Shown one piece after another: positions 1-8,937 of a stretch of DNA of 64,000 nt. The position numbers were made by a program, and so were the translations under genes. This stretch comes from an uncultured Erythrobacter sp. (GTDB lineage: Bacteria; Pseudomonadota; Alphaproteobacteria; Sphingomonadales; Sphingomonadaceae): the NCBI GenBank assembly GCA_947488085.1, contig CANKYI010000001.1:434001-498000 (forward strand), written 5' to 3'. Each line of letters starts with the position of its first letter. Positions within the stretch are counted from its first letter, which is position 1. The notes beneath the pieces were generated by a model. The model searched no databases. It was not told the DNA's origin and saw nothing but the letters and a program-made list of their open reading frames with translations.

Positions 1-1169
1 GGGGTGATTCGTTCGCCGGTCAATGTGCCTGTGAAAGAACCTTGTGCGATCCCATCAAATCCAGGCCATTCGAAGTTTGCATTGGATTGACTGATCGCGA
101 AATCAGCAGTGTTGAATTCGTTGAAGAGTTCGCCGCGATCAATCACAGAGCTAGCAGCGAGGTTGGTGCTCGAAAACAGGCGCGGATCTCTTAGCCCAAT
201 CCCCACCGTCGACGGGGTAACACTGAAGGACGCCTGATCGGTGGGATCACCGCTCCCAATCATCATCAAAAGATTGCCGCGAATGTCATTTCGGTCCTGC
301 GCAAGTGATGGCATGCCGCCATCGCTGATCGCGATAAGCGGATTGTTACCGCGCAGACCGAGAGATGCGGACACAGCGCCGCCGGGTTGAACAAGCCAAA
401 GAATGCGGGAATCCCCAGTGAGCGCGTTCACATAATGCAGCACCAGTATTGTACTCGAAGTTCGAGTGAGAACGAAAAAATTATTGTCTCGAAAGTCCAG
501 TCCGTCGACGGCGATACCCAAAAGTTCGGTGTCTGAAGCGCCAGTTACCCCGCTCAGAGCCGAGCTTATGATTGCACCAGTGCTTGCATTGATCCGGAAA
601 ACCCGGCCATCCCGCATCACTGCCAGCAATTCATTCGTTTCATCGACGTAGTGAATGACACCAGACCCGAATCCACCTGCGCCGTTGCCCAAATTGCTAA
701 CAAGGCGAGTGACCGTCAGCCCTTCGAGTGAATTCGTGACTTCGACCCGAACAGTTTGCGTAACAGAGGCGGTTCCGTCGCTTACAGTGACGTCGACTTC
801 GTAGATGTTGTCGCCATCGGCATCGCGCGGTGTTTCAAAGCTGGGGGCGTTCTCAAACGCGAGCGCACCCTCTTGAGCGTTGAAGATAAACAGTCCGCCA
901 TCTTTGGTGCCGGATATTCCGAAGGTCAACGCATCTCCATCCGCGTCGCTGGCGGCCAATTGCACGATTGTTTCAGGTGCAGCCAGAATGAATTGTTCTT
1001 CAAAATTGAACGAAGTGCCAGACGTAAAGGTTGGCGCAGAATTGGTAGGAACGCCTCCGCCACCTCCGCCCGCGGTGCCGCCACCCGAATTGCTGCCAGA
1101 TCCACCGCTGCCGCATGCCGCAAGCAAGAATAACGGTGCAATTGTTGCAGTAAGTCGAGTGATTTTCAT
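1..1169 (-). CDS. Lipoprotein with cadherin-like and sugar-dehydrogenase-type propeller domains (C-terminus beyond window)
   Basis: The reading frame starts at the ATG at 1169 and runs open through base 1, so about 389 residues are seen and the C-terminus is missing. Residues 1-19 form a lipoprotein signal ending in the lipobox LLAAC, followed by a Gly/Ser-rich linker. Residues about 45-150 resemble a cadherin-like Ig fold (acidic SDADGDALTF, DADGDNIYEV, VSDG motifs). The rest resembles the beta-propeller of PQQ-dependent glucose/sorbosone dehydrogenases: GIGLRDPRLFS matches the family's GLRNPWR-type motif and NANFEWPGFDG its NYGWP-type motif. The product is probably an outer-membrane-anchored, surface or periplasmic protein. 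Whether it is an active dehydrogenase cannot be judged because the end is absent. Confidence 0.75.
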   Translation of the reverse strand, partial: MKITRLTATIAPLFLLAACGSGGSGSNSGGGTAGGGGGGVPTNSAPTFTSGTSFNFEEQFILAAPETIVQLAASDADGDALTFGISGTKDGGLFIFNAQEGALAFENAPSFETPRDADGDNIYEVDVTVSDGTASVTQTVRVEVTNSLEGLTVTRLVSNLGNGAGGFGSGVIHYVDETNELLAVMRDGRVFRINASTGAIISSALSGVTGASDTELLGIAVDGLDFRDNNFFVLTRTSSTILVLHYVNALTGDSRILWLVQPGGAVSASLGLRGNNPLIAISDGGMPSLAQDRNDIRGNLLMMIGSGDPTDQASFSVTPSTVGIGLRDPRLFSSTNLAASSVIDRGELFNEFNTADFAISQSNANFEWPGFDGIAQGSFTGTLTGERIT

Positions 1170-1261
1170 GAAGCGCCCCTAGAGATTAGTAAGCGCAACT
1201 CACACCTCTGGACTATACAAAGTCAAGAGTTCACCAGACACTCTTTCACTGAAATTTGGCT

Positions 1262-3457
1262 TTACGGTTTTCCGCCCATAAACTTTGTGCGCTTCTTGCC
1301 ATAGCGGGTCTTGCGTGTGCCGGGTCTGCCTGCGTCTGAGCGGCCCACTTTGGGCGCTTTCTTCTCCTGATCGGGTAGGCCCAGCTCGTCATTTTCCAAG
1401 CGCCGGATTTCATCGCGCAATCGGCCGGCTTCCTCAAATTCGAGGTTCGCTGCGGCATCGCGCATACGTTTTTCGAGGTCTTCGATATAGCTGCGCAGAT
1501 TGTGGCCAACCATGTTGTTGACCTCTTCATCGCCAGTATCGACCGTGACCCCGTCTTGAGATGCGGTGTGCGCAACAATATCGGCAATATCGCGCTTGAT
1601 TGTCGTGGGCGTGATCCCGTGTTCTTTGTTGTATGCTTCCTGCTTTTCGCGGCGGCGATCAGTTTCGGCCATGGCGCGTTCCATACTGCCGGTGATGCGG
1701 TCAGCATAAAGGATGACGCGTCCATCGACGTTGCGCGCCGCGCGGCCGATGGTTTGAACCAGTGAGGTTTCGGAGCGCAAGAAACCTTCCTTGTCCGCAT
1801 CCAGAATGCACACCAGCCCGCATTCGGGAATGTCGAGGCCTTCACGCAGTAAGTTGATCCCGACGAGCACATCATAAACGCCCATGCGCAAATCGCGGAT
1901 CAGTTCAATCCGCTCCAGCGTTTCAACATCCGAATGCATGTAGCGTACGCGCACGCCAGCCTCGTGCATAAATTCGGTGAGGTCTTCGGCCATTCGCTTG
2001 GTCAGAGTGGTGACGAGCGTGCGATAGCCTTTCTGGGCGACGGCTTTGCATTCCTCGATGCAGTCCTGGACCTGATCTTCGACCGGGCGGATTTCGACGG
2101 GTGGATCGATCAAGCCGGTGGGGCGGATGACTTGTTCGGCAAACACGCCGCCGGTTTGCTCCATCTCCCAATTGCCAGGCGTTGCGCTGACGGCAAAAGT
2201 TTGCGGGCGCATCGCGTCCCATTCGTTAAAGCGAAGTGGGCGGTTGTCGATGCATGATGGCAGGCGAAAGCCGTGCTCTGCCAGAGTAATTTTGCGGCGG
2301 TGATCCCCTTTCGACATTGCGCCGATTTGGGGCACAGTTTGGTGGCTTTCATCCACAAATAGCAGCGCATTTTCGGGCAAATACTCAAACAGAGTGGGCG
2401 GCGGTTCGCCCGGCAAACGTCCCGATAGAAAACGGGAGTAATTCTCAATCCCTGCGCAGCTGCCGGTCGCGGCGATCATCTCAAGGTCGAATTGCGTGCG
2501 TTGTTCAAGCCGTTGACGTTCAAGAAGCTTGCCCTCGTCTTCCAACTCTTTGAGCCGGTGAGCGAGCTCAAATCTTATCGCCTCTGCCGCCTGTTTCATG
2601 GTCGGCCCCGGGGTCACATAATGCGAGTTTGCATAGACCCGCACCGTGTCGAGCGAGGCGCCCTTCTTGCCGGTCAACGGATCAAATTCAGCAATCTCTT
2701 CAATTTCATCGCCAAAAAAGCTGATCCGCCACGCCATGTCTTCATAATGCGAGGGGTACAATTCCAGATTGTCGCCCCGCACCCGAAAACACCCGCGCGC
2801 AAAGGCGGTGTCATTGCGCTTGTATTGCAGCGCGACGAGCTTTCGGATCAGCTCGCGTTGATCGACCTGCGCTTCTTTTTTGATGTCGAAGATCATCGCC
2901 GAATATGTCTCGACCGAACCGATGCCATAAAGGCAGGAGACCGAGGCCACGATGATGACATCGTCGCGTTCAAGCAGTGACCGGGTGGCCGAATGGCGCA
3001 TCCGGTCAATCGCTTCGTTCACGCTCGACTCTTTTTCAATATAAGTGTCAGAGCGCGGGACATAGGCCTCTGGCTGGTAATAGTCGTAATAGCTGACGAA
3101 ATACTCGACAGCATTGTTGGGAAAGAAGCTTTTGAACTCGCCATACAATTGTGCAGCGAGGATCTTGTTCGGAGCAAGGATCAGAGCAGGGCGCTGCAAG
3201 GTTTCGATCACCTTGGCCATCGTAAACGTCTTACCCGACCCTGTTACACCCAAGAGTGTTTGCGTCTTGTCATCCGCCTCAGCGCCAGCGACGAGCTCAG
3301 CAATCGCGGTGGGTTGATCACCAGCGGGTTCATAGTCGGAGACTAATTCAAACCGCTTGCCCGGTTGGGATTTTTCAGGGCGTTCGGGGCGGTGCGGGGT
3401 GAATTCGTCGCCCGTTTCAGGCTCTTGGAGCCCGCGCCTAATGATGAGTTCTGACAT
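1262..3457 (-). CDS. uvrB: Excinuclease ABC subunit UvrB
   Basis: This is the DNA-damage verification helicase of nucleotide excision repair; it receives DNA from UvrA and recruits UvrC. The 731-residue protein has Walker A GVTGSGKT at about 70-77, the damage-probing beta-hairpin region [12 protein letters not shown] at 123-134, the helicase motif VDESHQ, motif [11 protein letters not shown], and a C-terminal UVR motif ([13 protein letters not shown]) that binds UvrC. It is somewhat longer than E. coli UvrB (673) because of an N-terminal extension of about 40 residues and a basic C-terminal tail. Start ATG at 3457; no strong ribosome binding site. It is divergent from the DUF3617 pair. I did not find a clear alphaproteobacterial LexA box (GTTC-N7-GTTC) upstream. 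Confidence 0.97.
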   Translation of the reverse strand: MSELIIRRGLQEPETGDEFTPHRPERPEKSQPGKRFELVSDYEPAGDQPTAIAELVAGAEADDKTQTLLGVTGSGKTFTMAKVIETLQRPALILAPNKILAAQLYGEFKSFFPNNAVEYFVSYYDYYQPEAYVPRSDTYIEKESSVNEAIDRMRHSATRSLLERDDVIIVASVSCLYGIGSVETYSAMIFDIKKEAQVDQRELIRKLVALQYKRNDTAFARGCFRVRGDNLELYPSHYEDMAWRISFFGDEIEEIAEFDPLTGKKGASLDTVRVYANSHYVTPGPTMKQAAEAIRFELAHRLKELEDEGKLLERQRLEQRTQFDLEMIAATGSCAGIENYSRFLSGRLPGEPPPTLFEYLPENALLFVDESHQTVPQIGAMSKGDHRRKITLAEHGFRLPSCIDNRPLRFNEWDAMRPQTFAVSATPGNWEMEQTGGVFAEQVIRPTGLIDPPVEIRPVEDQVQDCIEECKAVAQKGYRTLVTTLTKRMAEDLTEFMHEAGVRVRYMHSDVETLERIELIRDLRMGVYDVLVGINLLREGLDIPECGLVCILDADKEGFLRSETSLVQTIGRAARNVDGRVILYADRITGSMERAMAETDRRREKQEAYNKEHGITPTTIKRDIADIVAHTASQDGVTVDTGDEEVNNMVGHNLRSYIEDLEKRMRDAAANLEFEEAGRLRDEIRRLENDELGLPDQEKKAPKVGRSDAGRPGTRKTRYGKKRTKFMGGKP

Positions 3458-3572
3458 GAGAAGAGATATGAGCGAGCAAGGCTCGGTTGTGAAGTAGCAG
3501 TTACACCTCTAGTTTGTTTGAAAGAACAAAGTGTCGCATCGAATCGATCACAATGTTTGGGGGATAGAGACA

Positions 3573-4064
3573 ATGCGAGTTTTGATTTTGGGTGCAGCGG
3601 CCGCGATTGTCGCTGTGGCAGGGGCAGGCGTTGCGACCGGCGACCTTTCTGCTCAGGTCATTGAGGACGAGATGCGTCCGATGAGTGGCCATTATCGGGC
3701 CAGCATATCGCTTGTCTCCGCAGAGATTCCCGACGCGCCGCCTCAGATGGCAGATATGATGGGGCAACTCATGAACCGCGATTTTGACTACTGCCTGTCG
3801 CCTCAGGATATTGAGGAAGGCTATCGATCGATGATGAACCGGTCGCAGCAGGGCGATTGTTCATATCAGCGTTTTCGCGCCGTTGATGGTGAGATTGATG
3901 CAGAGATGGTCTGCAATGTCGATGGGCGGCAGATGAACATGTCGATGCAGGGTACGGGATCGCCAACTTCGTCAGATGTGACAATGATGATGTCCGGCGA
4001 TTTCGGTGTCGGCCCAGGCTCGCTAACCATGCGTGTGGTTCAGCAACGCACGGGTGATTGCTGA
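3573..4064 (+). CDS. Exported DUF3617 family protein
   Basis: The product is 163 residues, starting at the ATG at 3573, which is preceded by a G-rich stretch (GGGGGATAGAGACA) and begins a clean signal peptide (about residues 1-28, ending near LSAQ). An upstream in-frame start at 3531 would bury the signal sequence. The mature part has the DUF3617 pattern: MSGHYRASISL near the start, two central Cys residues (DYCLS and GDCSYQRF), a Cys in EMVCNVDG and a terminal GDC. The function of the family is unknown; members are periplasmic proteins common in sphingomonads. It lies 58 bases upstream of a paralogue, so the two are probably co-transcribed. Confidence 0.8.
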   Translation: MRVLILGAAAAIVAVAGAGVATGDLSAQVIEDEMRPMSGHYRASISLVSAEIPDAPPQMADMMGQLMNRDFDYCLSPQDIEEGYRSMMNRSQQGDCSYQRFRAVDGEIDAEMVCNVDGRQMNMSMQGTGSPTSSDVTMMMSGDFGVGPGSLTMRVVQQRTGDC

Positions 4065-4122
4065 CAACATTTGCAGCGCTGTGGCGCTGAAGTTTAAGAG
4101 ATTCTTCTGAAAGGGGATTACA

Positions 4123-4674
4123 ATGAGGAACACTATTTTGGCCGGTGTGGCCGCAATCTCGCTTTCCGCATGTGGCGGCGGCGCTGTTGACGCAGATGCC
4201 GACGGTGATGGCGAAGTAACGCAAGCCGAAGCGGAAGCTGCGGCTGAGCAGGTTAGCGATCAGGTTAAGCCGCAGCCGGGTAAATACTCGGCGACTATGT
4301 CCTTTGTCAGCGCCGACATTCCTAATGCTCCGCCAGAAATGCTTGAGATGATGGGCAGCGCGATGGGCAACACCTACGAGTTTTGCATGACGCAGGAAAT
4401 GGCCGATCAAGGCTATGGCGAAGCAATGAAGGAAAATCAGGACGACAGCTGCAAAATTTCCAAACTCACCATGGATGGTGGCGAGATGGATATGGCGATG
4501 AGCTGTGAAGAAGAGGGCATGGGCGAAGTCACGATTGCGATGACGGGCACAGTCACTCCGACATCGTCTGACCTGACCATGGTCAGCGAAGGCACCTTTG
4601 GCCCAATGGGTGAAGGCAAGGTCGAAATGAACATCAAGCAGGAACGCATCGGCGATTGTGCCGAAGGCGAATAA
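4123..4674 (+). CDS. DUF3617 family lipoprotein with EF-hand-like loop
   Basis: This 183-residue paralogue of the preceding gene has a lipoprotein signal with lipobox LSAC (Cys17), so it should be anchored to a membrane. Directly after the anchor lies DADGDGEVTQAE, which fits the 12-position EF-hand calcium loop (D1, D3, D5, G6, V8, E12). This is a single loop without an obvious partner. The rest aligns with the neighbour: GKYSATMSFVSADIPNAPPEM, Cys pairs, a PTSSDLTM block and a terminal IGDC. The ribosome binding site is AAAGGGG before the ATG at 4123. A strong terminator follows at 4700. Function unknown; calcium binding is inferred from the loop only. Confidence 0.8.
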   Translation: MRNTILAGVAAISLSACGGGAVDADADGDGEVTQAEAEAAAEQVSDQVKPQPGKYSATMSFVSADIPNAPPEMLEMMGSAMGNTYEFCMTQEMADQGYGEAMKENQDDSCKISKLTMDGGEMDMAMSCEEEGMGEVTIAMTGTVTPTSSDLTMVSEGTFGPMGEGKVEMNIKQERIGDCAEGE

Positions 4675-4699
4675 ACCTTCCATCCAGCGTGATAAAGAA

Positions 4700-4735
4700 G
4701 GGCGGGGAAGGGCAGACCTTTACCCGCCCTTTTTT
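4700..4735 (+). terminator. Rho-independent terminator after the DUF3617 pair
   Basis: A GGGCGGG arm (4700-4706) pairs with CCCGCCC (4723-4729), with an inner AAGG/CCTT pairing, followed directly by six T residues (4730-4735). It lies 26 bases after the stop of the second DUF3617 gene. Confidence 0.9.
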
Positions 4736-4814
4736 GCCCACGCGATCAGTGATAGCCGATACGCGCACACGCCTTCATCTCGGATTCACCGGGAGCCGCT
4801 ATTATTGAGTTTCT

Positions 4815-5591
4815 ATGGCGTCGAACGAATCCATCCTTGATGCATCCAAAGCGGCTCTCGCTGAAAGCGAGTTGGCGCGCAGGATCGAATTGGTTCGCGG
4901 CGATTATTCCGACCAAGAAAAGGGTAAGCCTGACCTCTTGCACTTCTTGACCGAGCTGGATGTTGTGCTGGAACCGGCACGGCGTCCGTTTCGGCGGTTG
5001 GACGTGCCAAAGGCTACACGGCCACAGACGATCATCCTGATGCCTGGATTTGCCACTGGCCCCACCCGCATGCGCTATATGGCGCGGCGGTTGGAAGAGG
5101 CCGGACATCGCACTAAGCGCTGGGGCTTGGGCCGAAATTGGGGCGTGGCTGAGGCGTCGATGGAGCAGCTTGAGAAGCGTCTGATCGAGGTGAGCGAGAA
5201 ATATGGCGAGCCGGTTGCGCTGGTCGGGTGGAGCCTTGGTGGGCTCTATTGTCGCGAGCTGGCAAAACGGCATCCCGAACTGATCTCAAAAGTGATTACC
5301 TTGGGTTCGCCTTTTTCAGGGTCGCCGCGCGCCAACAATGTGTGGCGCATCTATCAGGCGATTGCCGGGCACCCGGTCGATCAACCACCGATGGAAGTTG
5401 ATATTTCGGCCAAACCACCGGTTGAAACTGTGGCTTTCTGGAGTCCGGGCGATGGCGCTATTGCTCCGCGCTGTGCCGCAGGCCAGCCGGGTGAGCGCGA
5501 CCGTGCTGTGGCGCTTCGCTGTTCACATGCAGGCTTTACCTATTCGCCAGAGGCAATTTTGGCGATCCTTGAGGAACTTGATCGCGCGTGA
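4815..5591 (+). CDS. Alpha/beta hydrolase (esterase/lipase-like)
   Basis: This 258-residue cytoplasmic protein has no signal peptide. It has the nucleophile elbow GWSLGG with Ser140, preceded by the oxyanion region LMPGFATGPTRM. The remaining triad is probably Asp213 (SPGDGAIAP) and His238 (CSHAGF). The order and spacing fit PGAP1/lipase-like alpha/beta hydrolases; the substrate cannot be predicted. The start at 4815 has only a weak ribosome binding site. It lies 64 bases upstream of the ATP-grasp gene and in the same direction, so it may be read with the Anbu cluster, though it is not a standard member of that set. Confidence 0.8.
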   Translation: MASNESILDASKAALAESELARRIELVRGDYSDQEKGKPDLLHFLTELDVVLEPARRPFRRLDVPKATRPQTIILMPGFATGPTRMRYMARRLEEAGHRTKRWGLGRNWGVAEASMEQLEKRLIEVSEKYGEPVALVGWSLGGLYCRELAKRHPELISKVITLGSPFSGSPRANNVWRIYQAIAGHPVDQPPMEVDISAKPPVETVAFWSPGDGAIAPRCAAGQPGERDRAVALRCSHAGFTYSPEAILAILEELDRA

Positions 5592-5655
5592 GGCTTTCCT
5601 TTTGTGTGCGCCACACTACGGTGGTGCGATAATCGCAAGGGGAGCGTGACGGTCT

Positions 5656-7095
5656 ATGGGAAACCCATCCCAAAACTTTGACGAAATGCACTCTCCTGAC
5701 GGCGAGGTTCGTCCCGCCTATGATGATTACTGCCAATGGTATGGTGAGCAGGAACCCCAAGCGCTCAACCGCAAAAACTCCGAAGCCGATGAGAGCTTTC
5801 GCCGCACTGGCATCACATTCAACGTCTATGGTGAGGATGAGGCGGAAGAACGCCTGATCCCGTTCGACATGGTGCCGCGCATCATTACCGCGGGCGAATG
5901 GAGGCGTTTGACGCGCGGGATTGAGCAGCGGGTAAGAGCGCTCAACGCGTTCCTCTACGACCTCTATCATCGCCAAGAGATCATCCGCGCAGGGCGCCTG
6001 CCAGAGCGTCTGTTCCGCAACAATGTCGCGTGGCTGCCGAACATGGTTGGTATGACGCCGCCGGGTGGGATCTACACGCATATTGTGGGGATCGATTTGG
6101 TTCGCACCGGCCCGGATGAGTGGTTCGTGTTGGAAGACAATGCGCGCACGCCTTCGGGTGTCTCCTACATGCTGGAGAACCGCGAGACGATGATGGCGAT
6201 GTTCCCTGACCTGTTCAGCCGGGTCGCGGTCGAAAGCGTCTCAAACTATCCGCGCCGCCTTGCCCGGTCACTGGCCGCGAGTGCACCGCCAAAATTCGAT
6301 GCGAGCGGTGGGCGAAAGCCAACTGTCGCAGTGCTGACGCCGGGCATCTACAATTCCGCTTATTTCGAACACGCATTCCTCGCTGATCAAATGGGCGCTG
6401 AATTGGTCGAAGGCAGCGACCTGCGGGTCGTGAATGGTCGGGTGCAGATGCGCACGACGCGCGGTTTTGAGCCTGTCGATGTGCTCTATCGCCGGGTCGA
6501 TGATGATTACCTCGATCCCATGACGTTCGAACCTGACAGCGTGCTGGGCGTACCCGGCATTATGGATGTTTATCGTTCAGGCGGGATCACGATCGCCAAC
6601 GCTCCGGGAACGGGCATTTGCGATGATAAAGCGATCTATTCCTTCATGCCGGAAATCGTCGAGTTTTATACCGGCGAAAAACCGCTGCTGCCCAATGTTC
6701 AGACGTGGCGTTGCGCTGATGATGACAGTTTAGCCTACGTGCTCGACAATCTGGAAGAGCTGGTGGTGAAAGAGGTCCACGGGTCTGGCGGATACGGCAT
6801 GCTGATCGGTCCGACCGCGACCAAGAAAGATATTCGCGAATTCCGCGCCAAGCTTGAGGCGAACCCGGAAAACTACATCGCACAGCCCACTCTATCGCTG
6901 TCCACCTGTCCGATCTTCTCGCGCAAAGGATTTACCCCGCGCCATGTCGATCTGCGCCCATTCGTATTGGTATCGCCTGATGGGATCGATATCACGCCGG
7001 GCGGGCTGACGCGGGTAGCGCTCAAAAAAGGTTCGCTGGTGGTCAATTCCTCACAAGGCGGGGGGACCAAGGATACTTGGGTGTTGAAAGACTGA
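5656..7095 (+). CDS. Circularly permuted type 2 ATP-grasp protein
   Basis: This 479-residue protein belongs to the circularly permuted ATP-grasp family (formerly DUF404/DUF407). Visible family marks are the N-terminal region leading to VPRIITAGEW, the central MENRETM-like block (MLENRETMMAMFPDLF), the VYRSGGITIANAPGTGICDDKA region, the nucleotide-binding KEVHGSGGYGM segment and the C-terminus NSSQGGGTKDTWVL. These enzymes are predicted peptide ligases that use ATP to form amide bonds. Its stop overlaps the start of the alpha-E gene (TGATG at 7093-7097), showing translational coupling. Together with the transglutaminase and Anbu genes it forms a known conserved amidoligase/proteasome-like cluster whose natural peptide is not established. 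Confidence 0.93.
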   Translation: MGNPSQNFDEMHSPDGEVRPAYDDYCQWYGEQEPQALNRKNSEADESFRRTGITFNVYGEDEAEERLIPFDMVPRIITAGEWRRLTRGIEQRVRALNAFLYDLYHRQEIIRAGRLPERLFRNNVAWLPNMVGMTPPGGIYTHIVGIDLVRTGPDEWFVLEDNARTPSGVSYMLENRETMMAMFPDLFSRVAVESVSNYPRRLARSLAASAPPKFDASGGRKPTVAVLTPGIYNSAYFEHAFLADQMGAELVEGSDLRVVNGRVQMRTTRGFEPVDVLYRRVDDDYLDPMTFEPDSVLGVPGIMDVYRSGGITIANAPGTGICDDKAIYSFMPEIVEFYTGEKPLLPNVQTWRCADDDSLAYVLDNLEELVVKEVHGSGGYGMLIGPTATKKDIREFRAKLEANPENYIAQPTLSLSTCPIFSRKGFTPRHVDLRPFVLVSPDGIDITPGGLTRVALKKGSLVVNSSQGGGTKDTWVLKD

Positions 7096-8039
7096 TGTTA
7101 GGACGCACCGCCAATGCCATGTTCTGGATGTTTCGCTATCTTGAGCGTGCAGAGAACACCGCGCGCCTGCTTGATGCAGGGCTAAGACTTGCGCTGACCC
7201 GCGATGTGCAAACCGCGCAAGAGGAATGGCGCTCCGTCATCTCAACGCTGGGCATGAAGCAGGCATATGAGGCGGTGCACGACAATTATGAAGGGCAAGC
7301 GGTCTGGAACTTCGTCCTGCGCGATACTTCCAACCCGGCCAATGTGCGCGCGATGTTTGGCGCGGTCAGAAGCAACGCCCGAATGGCGCGGACCAATATT
7401 TCGAGTGAGGTTTGGGAAGCGGTCAATGAAAACTGGATGGTGCTCGATAAACAGCTGACCCGACCGGTTAGCCAGTCGGGGCTGGTCAATGTCATCGCGC
7501 GACTTCGCCGCACAGGAACACAAGTTCATGGCGCGTTGGATGGTTCTGTTCTGCGCAATGAAGGGTTTCACTTTGCCCGTGCTGGCACTTTTGTCGAACG
7601 CGCTGAAAGCACTGCGCGCATTCTCGACATGAAATATTACCTGCTGCTCCCTTCGCTATCCTATGTCGGGTCAAGCCTCGACACCGGGCAGTGGGAACAG
7701 ATGCTGCGCTCCGTGGCTGGCGGCAGCGCCTACACATGGCTCAACGCGGGACAAATCAGCGCGCGCGGAGTGGCAGAATTCTTGGTGCTTGATGAGCGTT
7801 TCCCGCGCAGTCTTGCATTTTGCCGTGGTGCCTTGCGCGATAACCTGGCTGCATTGGCACGGATGCATGGGCAAGAGGGCAGCTGCAACGCTTTGATGCG
7901 TGAAGCAGATATGCACATTAACGAAATGACGGTTGAGAAGATTTTCGACCAAGGCCTGCACCAATTCCTCACCGACTTTATGGCGCGCAACGGCGCTATC
8001 GCGCACGCAATCGGCGAAGATTACAGGTTCTTGGCGTGA
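7095..8039 (+). CDS. Alpha-E domain protein (DUF403)
   Basis: This is a 314-residue, all-helical protein beginning MLGRTANAMFWMFRYLERAENTA, the typical opening of the alpha-E family. The start at 7095 is chosen because TGATG couples it to the upstream stop; an in-frame start at 7077 would only add six residues. Further family marks are LRDTSNPANV, ERAESTARILDMKYY and DERFPRSLAFC. Alpha-E proteins are nearly always encoded beside circularly permuted ATP-grasp ligases and transglutaminases and are thought to assist in the same peptide-modifying pathway; no catalytic function has been shown. The next gene follows after 10 bases. Confidence 0.92.
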   Translation: MLGRTANAMFWMFRYLERAENTARLLDAGLRLALTRDVQTAQEEWRSVISTLGMKQAYEAVHDNYEGQAVWNFVLRDTSNPANVRAMFGAVRSNARMARTNISSEVWEAVNENWMVLDKQLTRPVSQSGLVNVIARLRRTGTQVHGALDGSVLRNEGFHFARAGTFVERAESTARILDMKYYLLLPSLSYVGSSLDTGQWEQMLRSVAGGSAYTWLNAGQISARGVAEFLVLDERFPRSLAFCRGALRDNLAALARMHGQEGSCNALMREADMHINEMTVEKIFDQGLHQFLTDFMARNGAIAHAIGEDYRFLA

Positions 8040-8049
8040 GGAGCAGGGC

Positions 8050-8874
8050 ATGAAACTCTCGATCCGGCACACGACCCGCTACTCGTTTTCAGAGCCTGTT
8101 GTGCACGCGCTCCAACGGCTGCGCCTGACACCCAAAGAGACGCAGGGACAGCAAATCCTGAATTGGGAAATGCATTATGAGAACGCCCAGCAGGAGCTGG
8201 AATATGACGATCAGAACTTCAACACGGTCAACCTGATCGCGGTCGAACCGGGCGCGAGTGAAGTGACCGTGACGTGCAAAGGTATGGTCGAGACGCAGGA
8301 CAATGCCGGTGTGATCGGCAGCCATGCGGGGCATCTACCCTTGTGGAGCTTTTTGGGGCAGACGAAGCTGACCAAACCAGGCCCTAAATTGCGCGCGTTG
8401 ATCCGCGATGTGCCCGGACCCGAAGAGGGCGCAAGGCTCGATTATCTCCACGCTCTGTCGGCGCGCATCCGCGAAGACGTGCTCTACCAGACCGGCACAA
8501 CCGGAGTGACCACGACAGCAGAGGAAGCTGTCATAGCGGGCAGTGGCGTATGCCAGGATCACGCGCATATCTTTATTGGTGCAGCGCGGGCCGCGGATAT
8601 CCCGGCGCGATATGTCAGCGGTTATCTGATGATGAATGACCGGATCGAACAAGAGGCAACCCATGCCTGGACCGAGGCGCATATTGATGGGCTGGGCTGG
8701 GTCGGGTTCGACATCTCCAACGGGATCAGTCCCGATCCGAGATATGTCCGGGTCGCAACAGGTCGTGACTATCGTGATGCAGCGCCCGTTACCGGGATCA
8801 GCTTCGGATCGACCGAACAGATATTGACCGTCGATGTCGCGGTAGAGCAACAGCGCGACCAGATCAGCCAATAG
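8050..8874 (+). CDS. Transglutaminase-like cysteine peptidase
   Basis: A 274-residue protein starting at the ATG at 8050, supported by the ribosome binding site GAGGAG (8038-8043) and by the usual family start MKLSIRHTTRY. Residues 1-100 form the N-terminal beta domain of bacterial transglutaminase-like proteins; the catalytic domain holds Cys168 (GSGVCQDHAH), His205 (THAWTEA) and Asp221 (VGFDISNG). It has no signal peptide, so it acts in the cytoplasm. In this gene set it is proposed to cleave or transfer amide bonds made by the ATP-grasp partner. It belongs to the run with the ATP-grasp and alpha-E genes, with Anbu 63 bases downstream. Confidence 0.93.
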   Translation: MKLSIRHTTRYSFSEPVVHALQRLRLTPKETQGQQILNWEMHYENAQQELEYDDQNFNTVNLIAVEPGASEVTVTCKGMVETQDNAGVIGSHAGHLPLWSFLGQTKLTKPGPKLRALIRDVPGPEEGARLDYLHALSARIREDVLYQTGTTGVTTTAEEAVIAGSGVCQDHAHIFIGAARAADIPARYVSGYLMMNDRIEQEATHAWTEAHIDGLGWVGFDISNGISPDPRYVRVATGRDYRDAAPVTGISFGSTEQILTVDVAVEQQRDQISQ

Positions 8875-8937
8875 ACGCTTACCAAGTCACATCACTTGGA
8901 CTAAGGATGCGCGCCTGATCTTCGGAGAATTTGCGAA

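Noticed and set aside
3513..3530. Inverted repeat TTTGTT-N6-AACAAA between uvrB and the DUF3617 genes, considered as a LexA site
   Set aside because: Alphaproteobacterial LexA boxes are direct repeats GTTC-N7-GTTC; only one half is visible. The repeat may be an operator of another protein, but a six-base arm is weak evidence.
3769..4683. Open frame of about 304 codons on the minus strand opposite the two DUF3617 genes
   Set aside because: It spans two real genes with clear signal peptides and a shared fold, plus the gap between them; His/Arg/Ser-rich shadow.
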